Assembly (NCBI RefSeq): GCF_049306965.1
Contig: NC_133194.1
Span: forward strand, 11,389,501 to 11,453,500
Reading direction: 5' to 3'
Source of the DNA: Danio rerio
Lineage: Eukaryota > Chordata > Actinopteri > Cypriniformes > Danionidae
Length of the DNA stretch: 64,000 bases
The position numbers and the translations under genes are program-made. Every line of letters starts with the position of its first letter. Within the stretch, counting starts at the first letter, position 1. Positions 40,260-52,100 of this stretch are shown one piece after another. The notes below the pieces were generated by a model that saw only the letters and a program-made list of their open reading frames with translations, was not told where the DNA came from and ran no database searches.

Positions 40260-40813
40260 TAGGCATGGGCTGGTTTACAATTATGATTATGATAATCTGG
40301 AATAAAAATATCAGGGTATTGTAATTAGTGCTCTAAAATTTGAAACGTCTGGGTAAAAACCAACAACTGTTTTCCCCATTGAACACAATTTATTTCGTTT
40401 TAAGAAACATAAAATAATTTCAGCACAGTAAACATGTCAGGCAAAATAATTGGAAATAATCATTGACTTGTTGTCATCAATATTTTCAAAAACACTATTT
40501 TCTTGAAGCTTGAAAAGGCATCTTTAGATATCTTTCTTTTCTTTGGATATACATTAAGTCACTGCATGATTTAGGTTTATAGCAGGCTTGGATCTTGGTG
40601 TATAAGCGATTTGATTCACAAATGTTTTCTGAATCATGTGCTGAGTAGCTTTAGATGTGGAGGGTCCTTTTGTGTTGGACATAAATAAAATATGTCGAGG
40701 GAAAAAAGCTATGGAACGGTTGGAATAGTATTACAGATCATTTTAGGGGTTTTTAAAACACAGACTTTTTTCAAACCACGATAAACCTTGAAACTAGTTA
40801 TCATTACATGCCT
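40260..40813. mobile_element. hAT-like MITE (TAGGCATGGGC family), copy 3
   Basis: Left end TAGGCATGGGCTGGTTTAC; right end decayed (AACTAGTTATCATTACATGCC). About 40560-40735 has no counterpart in copies 1 and 2, so something is inserted there. Confidence 0.7.
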
Positions 40814-40876
40814 TCTTTCAAAATCTGCAAGACTGAACATGTTTAAAATAATTTTAACATATTATAAGGCTTTTCC

Positions 40877-40957
40877 CAGTACTGGGTTGCAGCTGGAAGG
40901 GCTTCCACTGTGGCGACCCCTGATAAATTAAGGGACTAAGCCGAAGGAAAATGAAAT
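40877..40957 (+). mobile_element. SINE tail fragment (DANA/HE1 type)
   Basis: CAGTACTGGGTTGCAGCTGG through AAGGGACTAAGCCGAAGGAA: the 3' end of the family with about 40 bp missing in the middle. Confidence 0.75.
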
Positions 40958-40959
40958 GT

Positions 40960-42030
40960 ATTATAAGGCATTTTACACTGTGACATTTCAGTCTAGACTC
41001 TGCTTTGGAAACTTCAATAGAGTGAAGTCTATAGCTCATAAAAATGGTGTGCATAATACTTATGACAGAAGTTATAGAAAAAATTGAATCGAGATTTGAC
41101 ACATAATTTGCTTCAGCACACAATGAAAAAATAATAACAACAAATGAAAAGCATCATTTTAGTTTCCATTAAAATAATATCCTACTGTCAAGGAAACTAA
41201 TAACGAGCATATGTTAGAATAAAAATCTGCACATTCATTACTGCATAAATTAAATACACACTCATTCTTATTAAGTAAGTACTGTGCAATTCCAGCGTGA
41301 TGGATGTGACATTTGCAGTAAAAACTCAAAGCATAGATTCACAGAGAAAGTCTATTTTCACATTATATTGGAACATTTATTTATATATTTTTTAAAACAA
41401 CTAACCACAGAGTTATGGAATCAGTAAAATATAAATCTCTAAACATTTTTTATTTTTTAAATAAAAAAAAATAATCATGCGTTATGAATGTGATCGAAAA
41501 AGTCTGCAAGTTTACAGTATACAACATTGTAAAATTTCTGTGAGTTAAACAGCACAACCCAAAATGAATAATGCTAACCAGAGGGATACGAGTTGGCTCA
41601 CTATAGAACAATATTTATTTATTTAATTTAACATTTTTACATTTATTGGTAAAAAGCTTGGTTATGGATGTGACATGACATTGCCACTTGTGTGACTTTG
41701 GTAACTCAAATATGATTGTCTGAAAAACATTAAGAGAAATATGTTTGAGTGTTTTTAAAGTACTGTAAAATGTTTGCTTGCACAAAAAAACGTAGGTTTC
41801 GCTGTTTTGGTCTAAACTTATTTTTTTTCATGGTAAGGTTGACATCTGCATGGAATTGCTTTACTGTTATTTAGCGAATACCAGCAAATTTACCCCCTTT
41901 TTGGTTATCCAAGACTTGTTTTGCAACCAGAAATACATACTTTTTAAACATTTTTATAGTGCACCCAAAAGTTAGTTGGCTAGAAGTAAAGTAAATGTTC
42001 TAATACTAAAATACTAACATTTGTGTCAGT
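40960..42030. other. Intergenic, nothing recognised
   Basis: AT-rich; no inverted repeats or exons that I can support. Confidence 0.4.
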
Positions 42031-42034
42031 ACTA

Positions 42035-42556
42035 GGTTTTCACACACACAACCATCTCCAGAGTTTACAGAGAATGGTCAGAAAAAAAGAAAACTTCCAG
42101 TGAGCGGTTGTTCTATGGCCGCATGCCTTGTTGATGCCAGAGCTCACAGGAGAAAAACCAGACTGGTTTGAGCTGATAGAAAGGCAACAGTAACTCATCA
42201 TGTCTATTTCTTTATGACCACAGTGTACCCATCTTCTGATGGCTAATTCCAGCAGGATAACATGCCCTGTCATAAAGCGCAAATCATCTCAGACTGGCCT
42301 CATCAGTCACCACCATTCAATCCAATAGAGCACCTTTGGGATGTGGTGGAACGGAAGATTCGCTTCATAGATGTGCAGCCGACAAATCTGCAGCAACTGC
42401 AGTGTGCTATCATGTCAATATGGAGAAAAATCTATAGGAATATTTCCAGTACCTTGTTGAATCTATGCCACGAAGGTTTAAGGCAGTTCTGAAGGCAAAA
42501 GGGGGTCCAACGCGGTAGTAAGGTGTACCTAATAAAGTGGCCAGCAAGTGTACTTT
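42035..42556 (+). mobile_element. Tc1/mariner remnant with internal deletion
   Basis: Same family as 3533-4540, here keeping the transposase C-terminal end: QQDNMPCHKAQIISDW-like then NPIEHLWDVVERKIRFIDVQ and on to AKGGPTR. NPIEHLW is a hallmark near the last catalytic acid of Tc1 transposases. Ends GGTGTACCTAATAAAGTGG. Most of the middle of the gene is missing and the frame is broken. Confidence 0.85.
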
Positions 42557-42944
42557 TCACTATTAACTACAACATTTTTTTACACTCAAAAAAATGGTTT
42601 GCTGTTTGTTTAAACCACTTATTTAAAATGAGCTGAAACAACACAATTCTTGAGTTTTTTGGGGGGGACAACGTTAGTGATTGTTTTATGTTCAATCGCT
42701 TAAATTTGTAAAAACAAATAAGTTAAATTAACTTAAATTCTCCTTGTTGTCCCAACACAAATTGATTGTGTAACCAGCATTTTTACAGTATATTTAGTAA
42801 GGTCATTTTTAAGTTTAGTTTTGAGATTGGATTAAAATATTCAGAATACATTCATTCAGAGTAAAATGCATTAAAGTGATAGTTCACCCAAAAATCTAAA
42901 TTTACTCTAGCTCGGTCCCAAACCTATGAGTTAAACACAAAAGA

Positions 42945-42946
<2 letters not shown>

Positions 42947-43037
<91 letters not shown>
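42947..43037. repeat. (AT)n microsatellite
   Basis: 91 bp of AT at the GAAGATAT word in the left arm of the surrounding MITE, apparently grown from that word. Confidence 0.95.
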
Positions 43038-43041
<4 letters not shown>

Positions 43042-43051
43042 TTATTATTTT

Positions 43052-43232
43052 TTTTTAGGGGTTTTCACCTTTATTTTTGATAGGACAGTAGAGATAATTG
43101 ACAGGAAAGCATGGTGAGCAGAGAGAGTGGAAGGATCAGCATAGGACCACAGGGCAGAATCGAACCCGGGTCGCCACAAGCACCTGAGTGCATGTGTCGA
43201 CGCACCAACCACTACTCCACTGGCGCCGACCA
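43052..43232 (-). mobile_element. tRNA-derived SINE, second family
   Basis: On the minus strand: head GTCGGCGCCAGTGGAGTAGT (A-box-like AGTGGAGTAGTGGTT), B box GGGTTCGATTCTG, then TCCTATCAAAAATAAAGG and an A/T tail. Distinct from the DANA/HE1 copies. Inserted into a TTAA-type MITE. Confidence 0.8.
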
Positions 43233-43402
43233 AAAGGATATATTTTGAAAAAAGGTGGAAAAACTGTAAGCATTGACTTCCATTTTATAAGAAATATGGA
43301 AGTCAATGGTTACCAGTTTCTGACTTCCTTAAAAATATCTTCTTCTATGTTCAACAGAAAATGATAAACAGCATTTTCAGTTTTGGGTGAACTATCCCTT
43401 TA

Positions 43403-45280
43403 ATGTGTGTGTATTACGCAAACACATAAGTAATTAGTTAAAAGTGAGAACGAGTCCCCATACAGAAGTGTAACAGATTAGGCTTTAGTCACTATAGATT
43501 AGTCACGGTAGATAAGATCTTGGGACATCCCCGCTGGTGGAGCACTTAGAGTAAACTGATGTCTTGTTTGGGTTTGCACTTAATTAATTATAGGAGGACG
43601 TAATTAATTGGATGCCGGTCATTAAAGAAACAGCTCGCAGAGTCTCGGCTTTACTCCTGTCCACGCTGCTGTGCTCTTATTGTTTTCCTCCTTATAAAAC
43701 ATTCCTTGCAGTCATGTTTATTTCTGTTCTTTCTCAATATAGAGCAAAAGTTGAGGGATTGTGTGAGGCTGGGTATGCAGGTCGAGGCAGACTAGGTAGC
43801 CTACAGTAAGCTGATCAGAAGAAGGCTACCAGGATGTATTTTTGACCCAGAGAAACTCCAGTGCTTTAAAAGGTATAATGCAGATTACAAACAAGCAAAT
43901 CTTGACCAGAACAGCTCTTGTTTTGTAATAAAATCTCGTTCAAACATCTATGCTCATTATTAGGCTGTAAAAATATCTGTAAATTAGCAGGTTTGTGTTT
44001 TCAGTTTATTTGTGCTTTTGAATTGCATTATGGGACCTTGATCTCTCTTCCAACAACTTTTAAGCTTTAAAAATGTGAAAACGTGAGTTTTATGAACATT
44101 TTTAATAGTTTAAAGTGATATATATTGTCAAGGTTGGTGTTGTATATTACAGTACAAAAACCTTGTAATAAGCTGCCAGTACATTTTCTGTTATTTATTT
44201 CTCTCTATATATTATTTCTTATACATTACATAATTTCAAACTACTAAAATGTTAATAAAAGTCACTTTGTTAAACCTTAAAGTTAAATTTTCAACATCAA
44301 AAGTGGTCAGAGCAGAGATAAAGGTCCCGTTAAGCAATTCCCAACCGTAAATAAACAGAAAACAACTGTTAAATAACAGTTTTTTTTTTACAGAGTCATT
44401 TGGACCAAAAAAAAGAAAAGAAAATCCGAAGCAACAATAAATTACACCCAGAAATTGTAAATCTTGTAGTTCAACACAAAGAAATGGCAAGTAATACATT
44501 AAATCAAACAGGATATTTTGAAGCAGACTGAATTTGTATTTAAAATATATACTCCATTTATTTTTTTTACAATGTACAGTAAATAGCCAAACAAATACCT
44601 GATCAATCAATCAATCAATCAATCAATCAATTGATCAATCGATCAATAGATAATTCTCAGATCAAAATATTCAGATCAAATATTTAATAATCTGTAATTT
44701 TATATTTCATTTTTATATTTATTTTCATTTACTTCAGTAGTAATCCAATAATTTTACCCAAATATTTTCAAGTAACAGGCCTGTATCGAGCCTATAGGGG
44801 TGTTTTTCTTTCGAAAAAGTAGACCTTTTTGCAGTTATTTGCCTAATTTTCTATTTAATTATCATTTTAGTGACATTTTAAGAATGCTGGATTAGCCTGT
44901 GGGATGGGGATCATAACAATTTTTTTTTTGATGCACCAAAAATAATTCTGTTAAAGTGCTCACCATGTTATTTTACCACAAAGTGTTTATTTACAAATGT
45001 GCATTTAAACTGTAAATAAATCCAGTTTCATAAATCTTGATATGAGATTAGCATCTAAAAGATTATTTAGGAATATGAAAAAATATTTATTTGTACATAC
45101 AAATGTGTCATCATCCATCATTAAAAAAGGAAATCTGATAAAACTTGTTTTAAAATAAGAACTGTAGCCTATGACCAAATAAAAACTCGCCTCAGTCAGT
45201 CAGAATTTAGCCACTTGAATAATTAAAAATTAAATTTGCCTTTGAGCCTTCTTCTATCAAAAATTTTCTTAATTTATTAT
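43403..45280. other. Intergenic, nothing recognised apart from (ATCA)n
   Basis: AT-rich. A short (ATCA)n tandem lies at about 44602-44631. The open frames near 43612 and on the minus strand near 44236-44610 have no family resemblance. Confidence 0.45.
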
Positions 45281-45285
45281 GGCAT

Positions 45286-45576
45286 AGCAGTCAAAAATGG
45301 GATAAATGAGCTCAAATAGGGGTCAAATTCTGGACATGTTAGTAATAGAGAGAAAATAAGAGTGTGTTAGTGACAAGAGTTTATAAAACCTATAAATATA
45401 TGATAAATTTGGGCTATTTCATTTTTAGAGGTATTTTTACTGGGAAATCCTGACAATAGTTTGCATTATGTAAGATAAAACTGAATAAAAAGTAGTATTA
45501 CACTTTTCAAATCTCTACAAACAGCGGTCAAAAATGGGATAAATGAGCTCAAATAGGGGTCAAATTCTGGACTTGT
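45286..45576. repeat. 190-bp copied segment inside a 54-bp target duplication
   Basis: A 54-bp word (AGCAGTCAAAAATGGGATAA...) occurs at 45286-45339 and again at 45523-45576 with two differences. Between and overlapping them, 45334-45523 is a 190-bp segment 188/190 identical, without gaps, to 46988-47177. See findings. Confidence 0.92.
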
Positions 45577-45914
45577 CAGTGGGTCTTTCAAACCACCCGA
45601 ACTCCCCTGGCTACGGGCCTGAGTAATTTGTAGTTAGTCGATTAACCACAGTAAAAATAGAAGCTAGCGGTTAAGTTTTACTTTCAAGGGTCAGTAAATT
45701 ACCCTAAGATGCTGTAAATCTGGACAGCATGAGGAGGAGAAGACCATCGCCGCTTAACTAAATGAGATTTACAGAAATCCCTCTCTTTTAGACACTAATA
45801 GTTGACATCAATACACAGGTTGAGTGTATTATTCTGGAACACCGTGTTTGTTTTGTGCACTCAAAGATGAAAATCATTACTGTACTACGCTGAAAAAAAT
45901 GATTTCTGCAAAAC

Positions 45915-45985
45915 TGTTGCAGGCGGTTCATTCTGCTGTGGCGACCCCAGATTAATGAAGGGACTAAGCCAAAAAGAAAATGAAT
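45915..45985 (+). mobile_element. SINE tail fragment (DANA/HE1 type)
   Basis: GGCGGTTCATTCTGCTGTGG through GGGACTAAGCCAAAAAGAAA: the last 70 bp of the family. Confidence 0.75.
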
Positions 45986-46306
45986 GGATGGAAACTGTTG
46001 CAAACAATTTATATGGGTTGAATTTAAACAAACAGATTAAATGTAGTAATGTTCAACTTAATTTGTTTGTTTAAATTCCGCCCAAATAAATTGTCCACAA
46101 ACACTTTAATTAAAAAAGGAATCATCTTTGAATCATCTTTTTAGTGTATTTATTAATATAAAATAAGTAAAAAATGGTAATAATTTTACAGTCAAAGTTT
46201 ACACATTTTAATATTACACATGACTGTGTATTTTTTTAAGGTATTTGTCATGTCACAAATCATTTAGCTGAAACAGGGAAAGTGTAAAAAACGATGAAAA
46301 TAGGGT

Positions 46307-46314
46307 TATAAATA
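46307..46314 (+). promoter_or_regulatory. TATA box, likely recoverin promoter
   Basis: TATAAATA on the plus strand. A start about 30 bp downstream would give a first exon ending at the strong donor at 46503/46504. Region 46385-46405 contains ATCCTAAT, loosely like a homeodomain (Otx/Crx) site; that part is weak. Confidence 0.45.
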
Positions 46315-46336
46315 GGAGAACAGAAACAGGGCAGAT

Positions 46337-46503
46337 CATTATGAAATGTAAATCTGTTTCTGGCTGAGCCCTGTGCAATCTTGCATAATTGACTTATCCT
46401 AATATGGAGAGGCAGCACCTCCTTCAACACTGGATCATTACTCAGACACACTCTTCCTTCATTACTTGCCCCTTCATTCTTCATCCTTGGATCACTAGCA
46501 CAG
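46337..46503 (+). other. Probable non-coding first exon of the recoverin gene
   Basis: The 3' edge is a consensus donor, ACAG/GTAAGC. The next good acceptor on this strand (CTTCCCTCTCACTCAG, ending 48711) lies ten bases before the recoverin ATG. The 5' edge is set only by the TATA box. Two short upstream reading frames are present. Confidence 0.4.
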
Positions 46504-46987
46504 GTAAGCATGCAGTTATATATCTCTTTAAAGTTTACTTCTACTAACTGGCATAGTGATTTTAACCAGATATGTGTTAATGTTAATCACTTATCATTAA
46601 TATTTTTAGTTTGTGGCTTATATATCTTATACATTTGATTTTCTTCTGAGGTTGTTTTCATTTATTAATTATCATGTCTTAAGTTCATTTCTACATGTTG
46701 TTCTAGCTACATTAAAAGAATCATTGCAATCAACTTATTGTAGACTAAATTTACACTTACATTTAATCATTTGGCACTCTTTAATCCAAAGTAACTACCA
46801 TAGAAGTAATCCAAACAACATGGAATTAAAATGACAACTTCCCTGTTAGTCAAATGAACTATAAAAGTTATAAATACTTATAAAACTGTTTGTCATAGGA
46901 GAAAAATAGAAACTAGAAAGGAAATAAAATGTTGTTATTAGAAAGTCTGAGCAAATTTTATTAAAATTAAGAGTAGAAAGTGCAAAA

Positions 46988-47177
46988 ACATGTTAGTAAT
47001 AGAGAGAAAATAAGAGTGTGTTAGTGACAAGAGTTTATAAAACCTATAAATATGTGATAAATTTGGGCTATTACATTTTTAGAGGTATTTTTACTGGGAA
47101 ATCCTGACAATAGTTTGCATTATGTAAGATAAAACTGAATAAAAAGTAGTATTACACTTTTCAAATCTCTACAAACA
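46988..47177. repeat. Partner copy of the 190-bp duplicated segment
   Basis: 188/190 identical in the same orientation to 45334-45523. The surrounding flanks differ. This copy has no target duplication and is the likely donor. Confidence 0.92.
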
Positions 47178-47343
47178 AAAATGATGAACATTGCCTCTAA
47201 TTTATCAGTAGATAATGTATGTATGAGAGATTGCCTTAAGAGAATATTTACAGAGATAGTTTACTCCCCAAAATTATTTCATTACTATTTACCTACCATA
47301 AAGTTTTTCAAATCTGTGTGAATTTCTTTAAGTAAAAAAGGGG

Positions 47344-47460
<117 letters not shown>

Positions 47461-47894
47461 AAAACACCTTTATGTTTAACCATTTTGGAACCTGCATGGA
47501 TTTCAATGGACATCACGATAAATTGTGTGTTTTTTTTGTTTTGTTTTTTGGTCCTGGGGCAGTTCAACAGTTTTAAAGCATGATGTCTATGATATTGTAT
47601 GTTTTTCATTCAAACAAATGGCATTAATGTCCACTATGCTGAAGAAAAGCATTGCAGCACTTTGTTCCAACACAACAGCAACACAGCAACGTTTTTAATA
47701 ATTTTATTCACATTTATTAACATGTTGCCAATATTTCATATTGTATAGAAAAAAATGATTCCTTTTTATAAATGAAGTTAAAAAGGGTTGTAGAACAGCA
47801 GGCTTTGAATCTGGATTTTTAAAAATGTGTCTGTCCATTATGACCAATGGGTTTCAATGTTAAAAATGTCTGTTTTTTGTAATTGACAGTGGTT

Positions 47895-48640
47895 TAAAGG
47901 AATAGCTCACCAAAAATTAAAATATAATCACTATTTTATTTACTCTCAAGGGTTTACAAACACTTATTAGTTGTTTTTTCTTCTGTTGAACACAAAAGAA
48001 GAAAGCTGAAATCTTTAACCATTGACTTCATAGTTAAATTACCATAGAAGTCAATGATTACATGTTTTTAGCTGTCTTCAAAATATCTTATTTTGTGGTT
48101 AACAGAAGAAGTAAATATTGTTTCATTTTTGGGTCAGTACCTGTATGGGAGACCTCATGGGAAAACTAGGTTGCTTTTGGAAGTGGTGTTAGTGAGGCCA
48201 GCAGGAGGCACTCAACCTGCAGTCTGTGTGAGCGAAGGGGACACTATAATGTCAGTGAGCATCATATTTCAGATGAAATGTTAAACCGAGGTTCTGACTC
48301 TCTGTGGTCATTAAAAATCCCATGGTACTCCTCGGTGTCTTGGCCAAATTCCCTCCATCGGCCTTTATCCATCATGGCCGCCCAATCACCCCCTTCCACA
48401 GAATTGAGTCTATCACTGTTTCTACACTCCACCAATAGCTAGTGTGTGGTGAGCGCACTGGTGCTGTTTTCCTGTGGCTGCCCTCGCATCATCCATGTGG
48501 ATTTTGCACACTGGTGGTGGTGTGGAGAGACTCCCCTCATGATTGTTAAGTGATTTTGTGTATGGCCATAGACAATAAATGCACTATATAAATACACATT
48601 TCATTACATTTTTGGGTCATCCTAATCTATTGCTTTAAGT
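47895..48640. mobile_element. TTAA-type MITE split by a SINE3
   Basis: Left part 47895-48134 (TTAAAGGAATAGCTCACC) with both inner arms; after the SINE the element resumes at 48607 (CATTTTTGGGTCATCC) and ends in CTTTAA near 48640. The MITE reaches to about 80 bp from the recoverin start codon. Confidence 0.8.
48135..48606 (+). mobile_element. SINE3 (5S-rRNA-derived), with target duplication
   Basis: The head CAGTACCTGTATGGGAGACC matches the 3' part of 5S rRNA (its internal promoter C box, TGGATGGGAGACC). The body and tail (GTGTGGTGAGCGCACTGG, TGGCCATAGACAATAAATG) match the copy at 5121. An 11-bp duplication CATTTTTGGGT at 48124-48134 and 48607-48617 marks its insertion into the MITE. The 5' half of the 5S head is missing. 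Confidence 0.9.
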
Positions 48641-48720
48641 GCAACAAACCATCAATGGTTCAGTCTTCACCACTTCAGCACTCAATTGTCAATCTCTTCC
48701 CTCTCACTCAGACAGAAGTC

Positions 48721-49101
48721 ATGGGAAACGCACAGAGCGGAGGGATTCCCAGAGAAATCCTGGATGACCTGAAGCTCACCACCAGGTTCTCCGAATCTGA
48801 GATCACCCAGTGGTATGAGAACTTCCAGAAGCAGTGTCCTACAGGTCGCATCACACTGCAGCAGTTCGAGGAGATCTACGGTAAATTCTTCCCTGACAGC
48901 GATGCCACCACTTACGCCCAACACGTTTTCCGCTCCTTTGATGCCAATGACGATGGAACGTTAGACTTTAAGGAGTACGTTGTGGCTCTTCACATGACCT
49001 CCTCGGGCAAGTCCACCCTAAAGCTGGAGTGGGCCTTCTCACTGTTTGATGTGGACAAGAACGGTTACGTCACAAAACCTGAAGTGATTGAACTCAGCCA
49101 G
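48721..49101 (+). CDS. rcvrn: Recoverin coding exon 1
   Basis: 127 residues, MGNAQSGGIPREILDDLKLT through EVIELSQ: myristoylation signal, EF1-EF3. The open frame continues 22 codons upstream, but MGN is the true start because myristoylation needs it at the N-terminus. Donor CAG/GTAAGG. Confidence 0.95.
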
Positions 49102-52100
49102 GTAAGGAAATTATTAGTTTATCCTACATAAAGTGTACAAGAATGGGATGTTGGACAAACACTACTCTACAGATATACTCTGTTTCTAATATATCTGTCA
49201 TACACTCAAAAAAAAAAAAATGACTCGTTCAAACTACTTAATATTACTTAAATTAGTTGGAACAACACACATTTTTTAGGGGGCAATTTAAAATATTTTA
49301 AGTTCAAACCACTTAAATGAGTAACAATGATTAGGATAACTTAAACGATTTGTGTTTGGACAACATGAAGGAATTGTGTGGAACCTAACATTTTTTTTTA
49401 CAGTGTAGACCAGGGTTGGCCAATCCTGTTCCTGGAGATCCACCTTCCTGCAGATTTCAGTTGCAACCCTTATCAAACACACCTGTCTGTAATTATCAAG
49501 TGGGTTTTAGGTCCTAATTAATTGGTTCAGGTGGGTTTGATCAGGGTAGGAGCTAAACTGTACAGGAAGGTAGATCTCCAGGAACAGGATTGAGCACCCC
49601 TGGTGTAGACCATGCTTAAATTGCGATATTGTGATATCAAGCAGATACCTCAAACCTCATTGGTTAAACAAATATGTACTTCCGCTCCCAAATTTCTTAT
49701 TCGATGTTTGACGTAATCTCAACTGAAACATGAGGAGGGGGTGGGACATAGAGTAGCTCCTCCCTTTAAAAAAAAACAGGCAATAGCATTTTGTTTCATC
49801 ACAGCTTTATCAGTGTGACTAGTTGAGCTCAAGCGCATCAAATAAAAAGTATGTTGAAGGGGTGGGGCATGTCAGATACTAGAGAGCATTTGATTGGTCA
49901 AAAGACTTGATGAGAAACTGAAGTATGAGGTGACCTGAAAAAAAAAACGTTGATCCTTGTAGGCGGAAATGACAAACTGCAAGCTTTGCATATAAGGTTT
50001 ATATCTTCTAAACACAACTTTTTCAAGAAGGGTCTGGATGCAGACCTGGTGCAGTGCAATCTGAGCTGCATCCAATGCTTTTTAATGGGCTCACCTAACC
50101 CCACCCCTGACCCTACCCATCACAGTGACATCACTCACTCCATTTGAGTGCATTGTGTCTTACATTGCATCGCTAAGTGATGCAATCTCAGCTTGCATCA
50201 TTAAGGCTGCGTCCAGATACTGTTGACTTTTTCACAATTTTTGAGAGCATCTTACGTACACAGTGATACTAACATCTAAAAAAACTTTATTTTCATTTCA
50301 CAGGACCTTTAAAGCCAGAGTATTAGTGAAGTGAAGAGTAACACCATTTTATTTAGATATTTAAAAATCTATTTAACAATGCTGATAAAATATTGTTAGT
50401 GTAAACCTTTTCTGGCAGTAAAAGTTCCATCACAATCACCGTTGAGAAATCAATGGTCAGTTTTTCATACTTCTAATTTAGTAATTCTTAAATAAGTCTT
50501 TTATACTTAATATCTGGAAAAAAATGAACGTCATGGTTCTAATTTGTTGTCATCAGCAAAGTTTAGTGTTGTGTAGACTTGCCTAATCTCATAGAATTAA
50601 GTTAAATAAGTTTAAAAACACAAAACCATTTGTGAACACGTATAGACAGAACAATTTTCATTGACGCTTGTCAGAGAAAAAAACGTGATCAAAATGGTTA
50701 ATGCATTTGTGAATACATTAAGATAAACAATACTAACACAAACTCTGCATATGGTGCAAATTGACGTCAAAATACCATTGCTTGGACAAAAGCTTATTTT
50801 CCGAATCCAAGGTGAAATCTATTAAATCAGATAAATTTATCATCTGGAACCAATTTCTAAAATCATGTTAATTGTTTGTAGGGCTGTTGCGATACTGGAA
50901 TTTGCTACCAATCAATACTGTAATTTTAAAAACATCCATTTCCTGCTAACATTTAAGCGCTGTTGAGCACGTTCTTAAACAGCACTGATTTGCCATTGTG
51001 TTGATTTGCCGTGAAGGTCATCAGTTCACTGAACTCACCGCTGTTTACTGAGTGGGACACTGGAGCAGTTTAAAGGCGTGAAGATCAGCTGGTTTGTCTA
51101 TAAGCTGACATACAAGCGATTCTCTGATGAATCACGGCTTTATGGACGTTTTTAAAATTCCAGTATCGTGACAACCCTAGTTGTTTGTTATATGTTGTTA
51201 TCATTGTTTTGGACTTAGCGATTCTTGTAGAATTAATTAAAACTATTTTAAATACTTCATAACTATTGTAAAACAACACTGACACCCTTTGTGAATACTA
51301 TTAGATAAGAAACACTAACAAAAACTTGATGTAAAATTTATTTTTTGCCAACAAAATCCAACCATTTATGAAAATACAACTCTTTAAAGTCAGGTAGATT
51401 CTGGTGGACTGGTGGATTTAAGCATCCACCATCTTTCAAAAGTGTTTCTTTTTGTCGTTGTTGAAATTTGTGACTACTCTTGTTCAGGTCATTGTGAGGA
51501 AGGGTGAATAAGTTCTCTGTCCAAACTTTGCTGGTCATACAAATTCGCTTGAAATCTGCAAGATTTTTTAATTGAGTTGTTCTTCATACATTGCAACACT
51601 ACTAACGGAACAACTGCCTGCAAAACGTCATCAAAAAGTTACAGTTTTTTGAATGCGTCTCAGATTCAGAGTCAGGTCGTTTTGACTGGGACGATCACAA
51701 CACAAAGAGCATCAAACATCAAACTGACCTAAGATCAGCGATTAGAGTGACATCACCCTTAAGCTGAAGCTCTATAAGAACTGATTGCGGCGAGAGGTTG
51801 AAGGATTCATTGGTGGGCACTGTGAGAGAGATAATCCTCAATATGCAATCAGGATTTAAGAGCACGGGCACGGGGGAGATTCAATGACACGTCAACTTAT
51901 AAGCCTTCTTCTCAGTAATGGCTGATCAATGTCCTAGGGAGTAGAGTAGGGTGTTGGGCAGAGATGTTGTACTGTAGTTTAGATGAATCAAGAGAACAGA
52001 TATCCTATGATCCCGAGGTTAACTTCCATTCAAAAATAAACTACTGTACAGTGTAATATTATGTCACGGAAGGTTTTTTTGAACTATGGAATATGGGAAT

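Larger units (their letters stand above)
42873..43402. mobile_element. TTAA-type MITE split by AT repeat and SINE
   Basis: Left part 42873-42946 (TTAAAGTGATAGTTCACCC) and right part about 43233-43402 (ending GGGTGAACTATCCCTTTAA) are the two halves of one palindromic element. Between them lie an (AT)n tract and a SINE. Confidence 0.82.

Noticed and set aside
44236-44610. 124-residue minus-strand hydrophobic open frame
   Set aside because: AT-rich DNA readily encodes Phe/Leu/Ile runs; no start context, family motif or splice sites were found.
48655-48720. Upstream extension of the recoverin reading frame by 22 codons
   Set aside because: The family requires Met-Gly at the N-terminus for myristoylation, and MGN at 48721 fits; the upstream stretch also contains a good splice acceptor.
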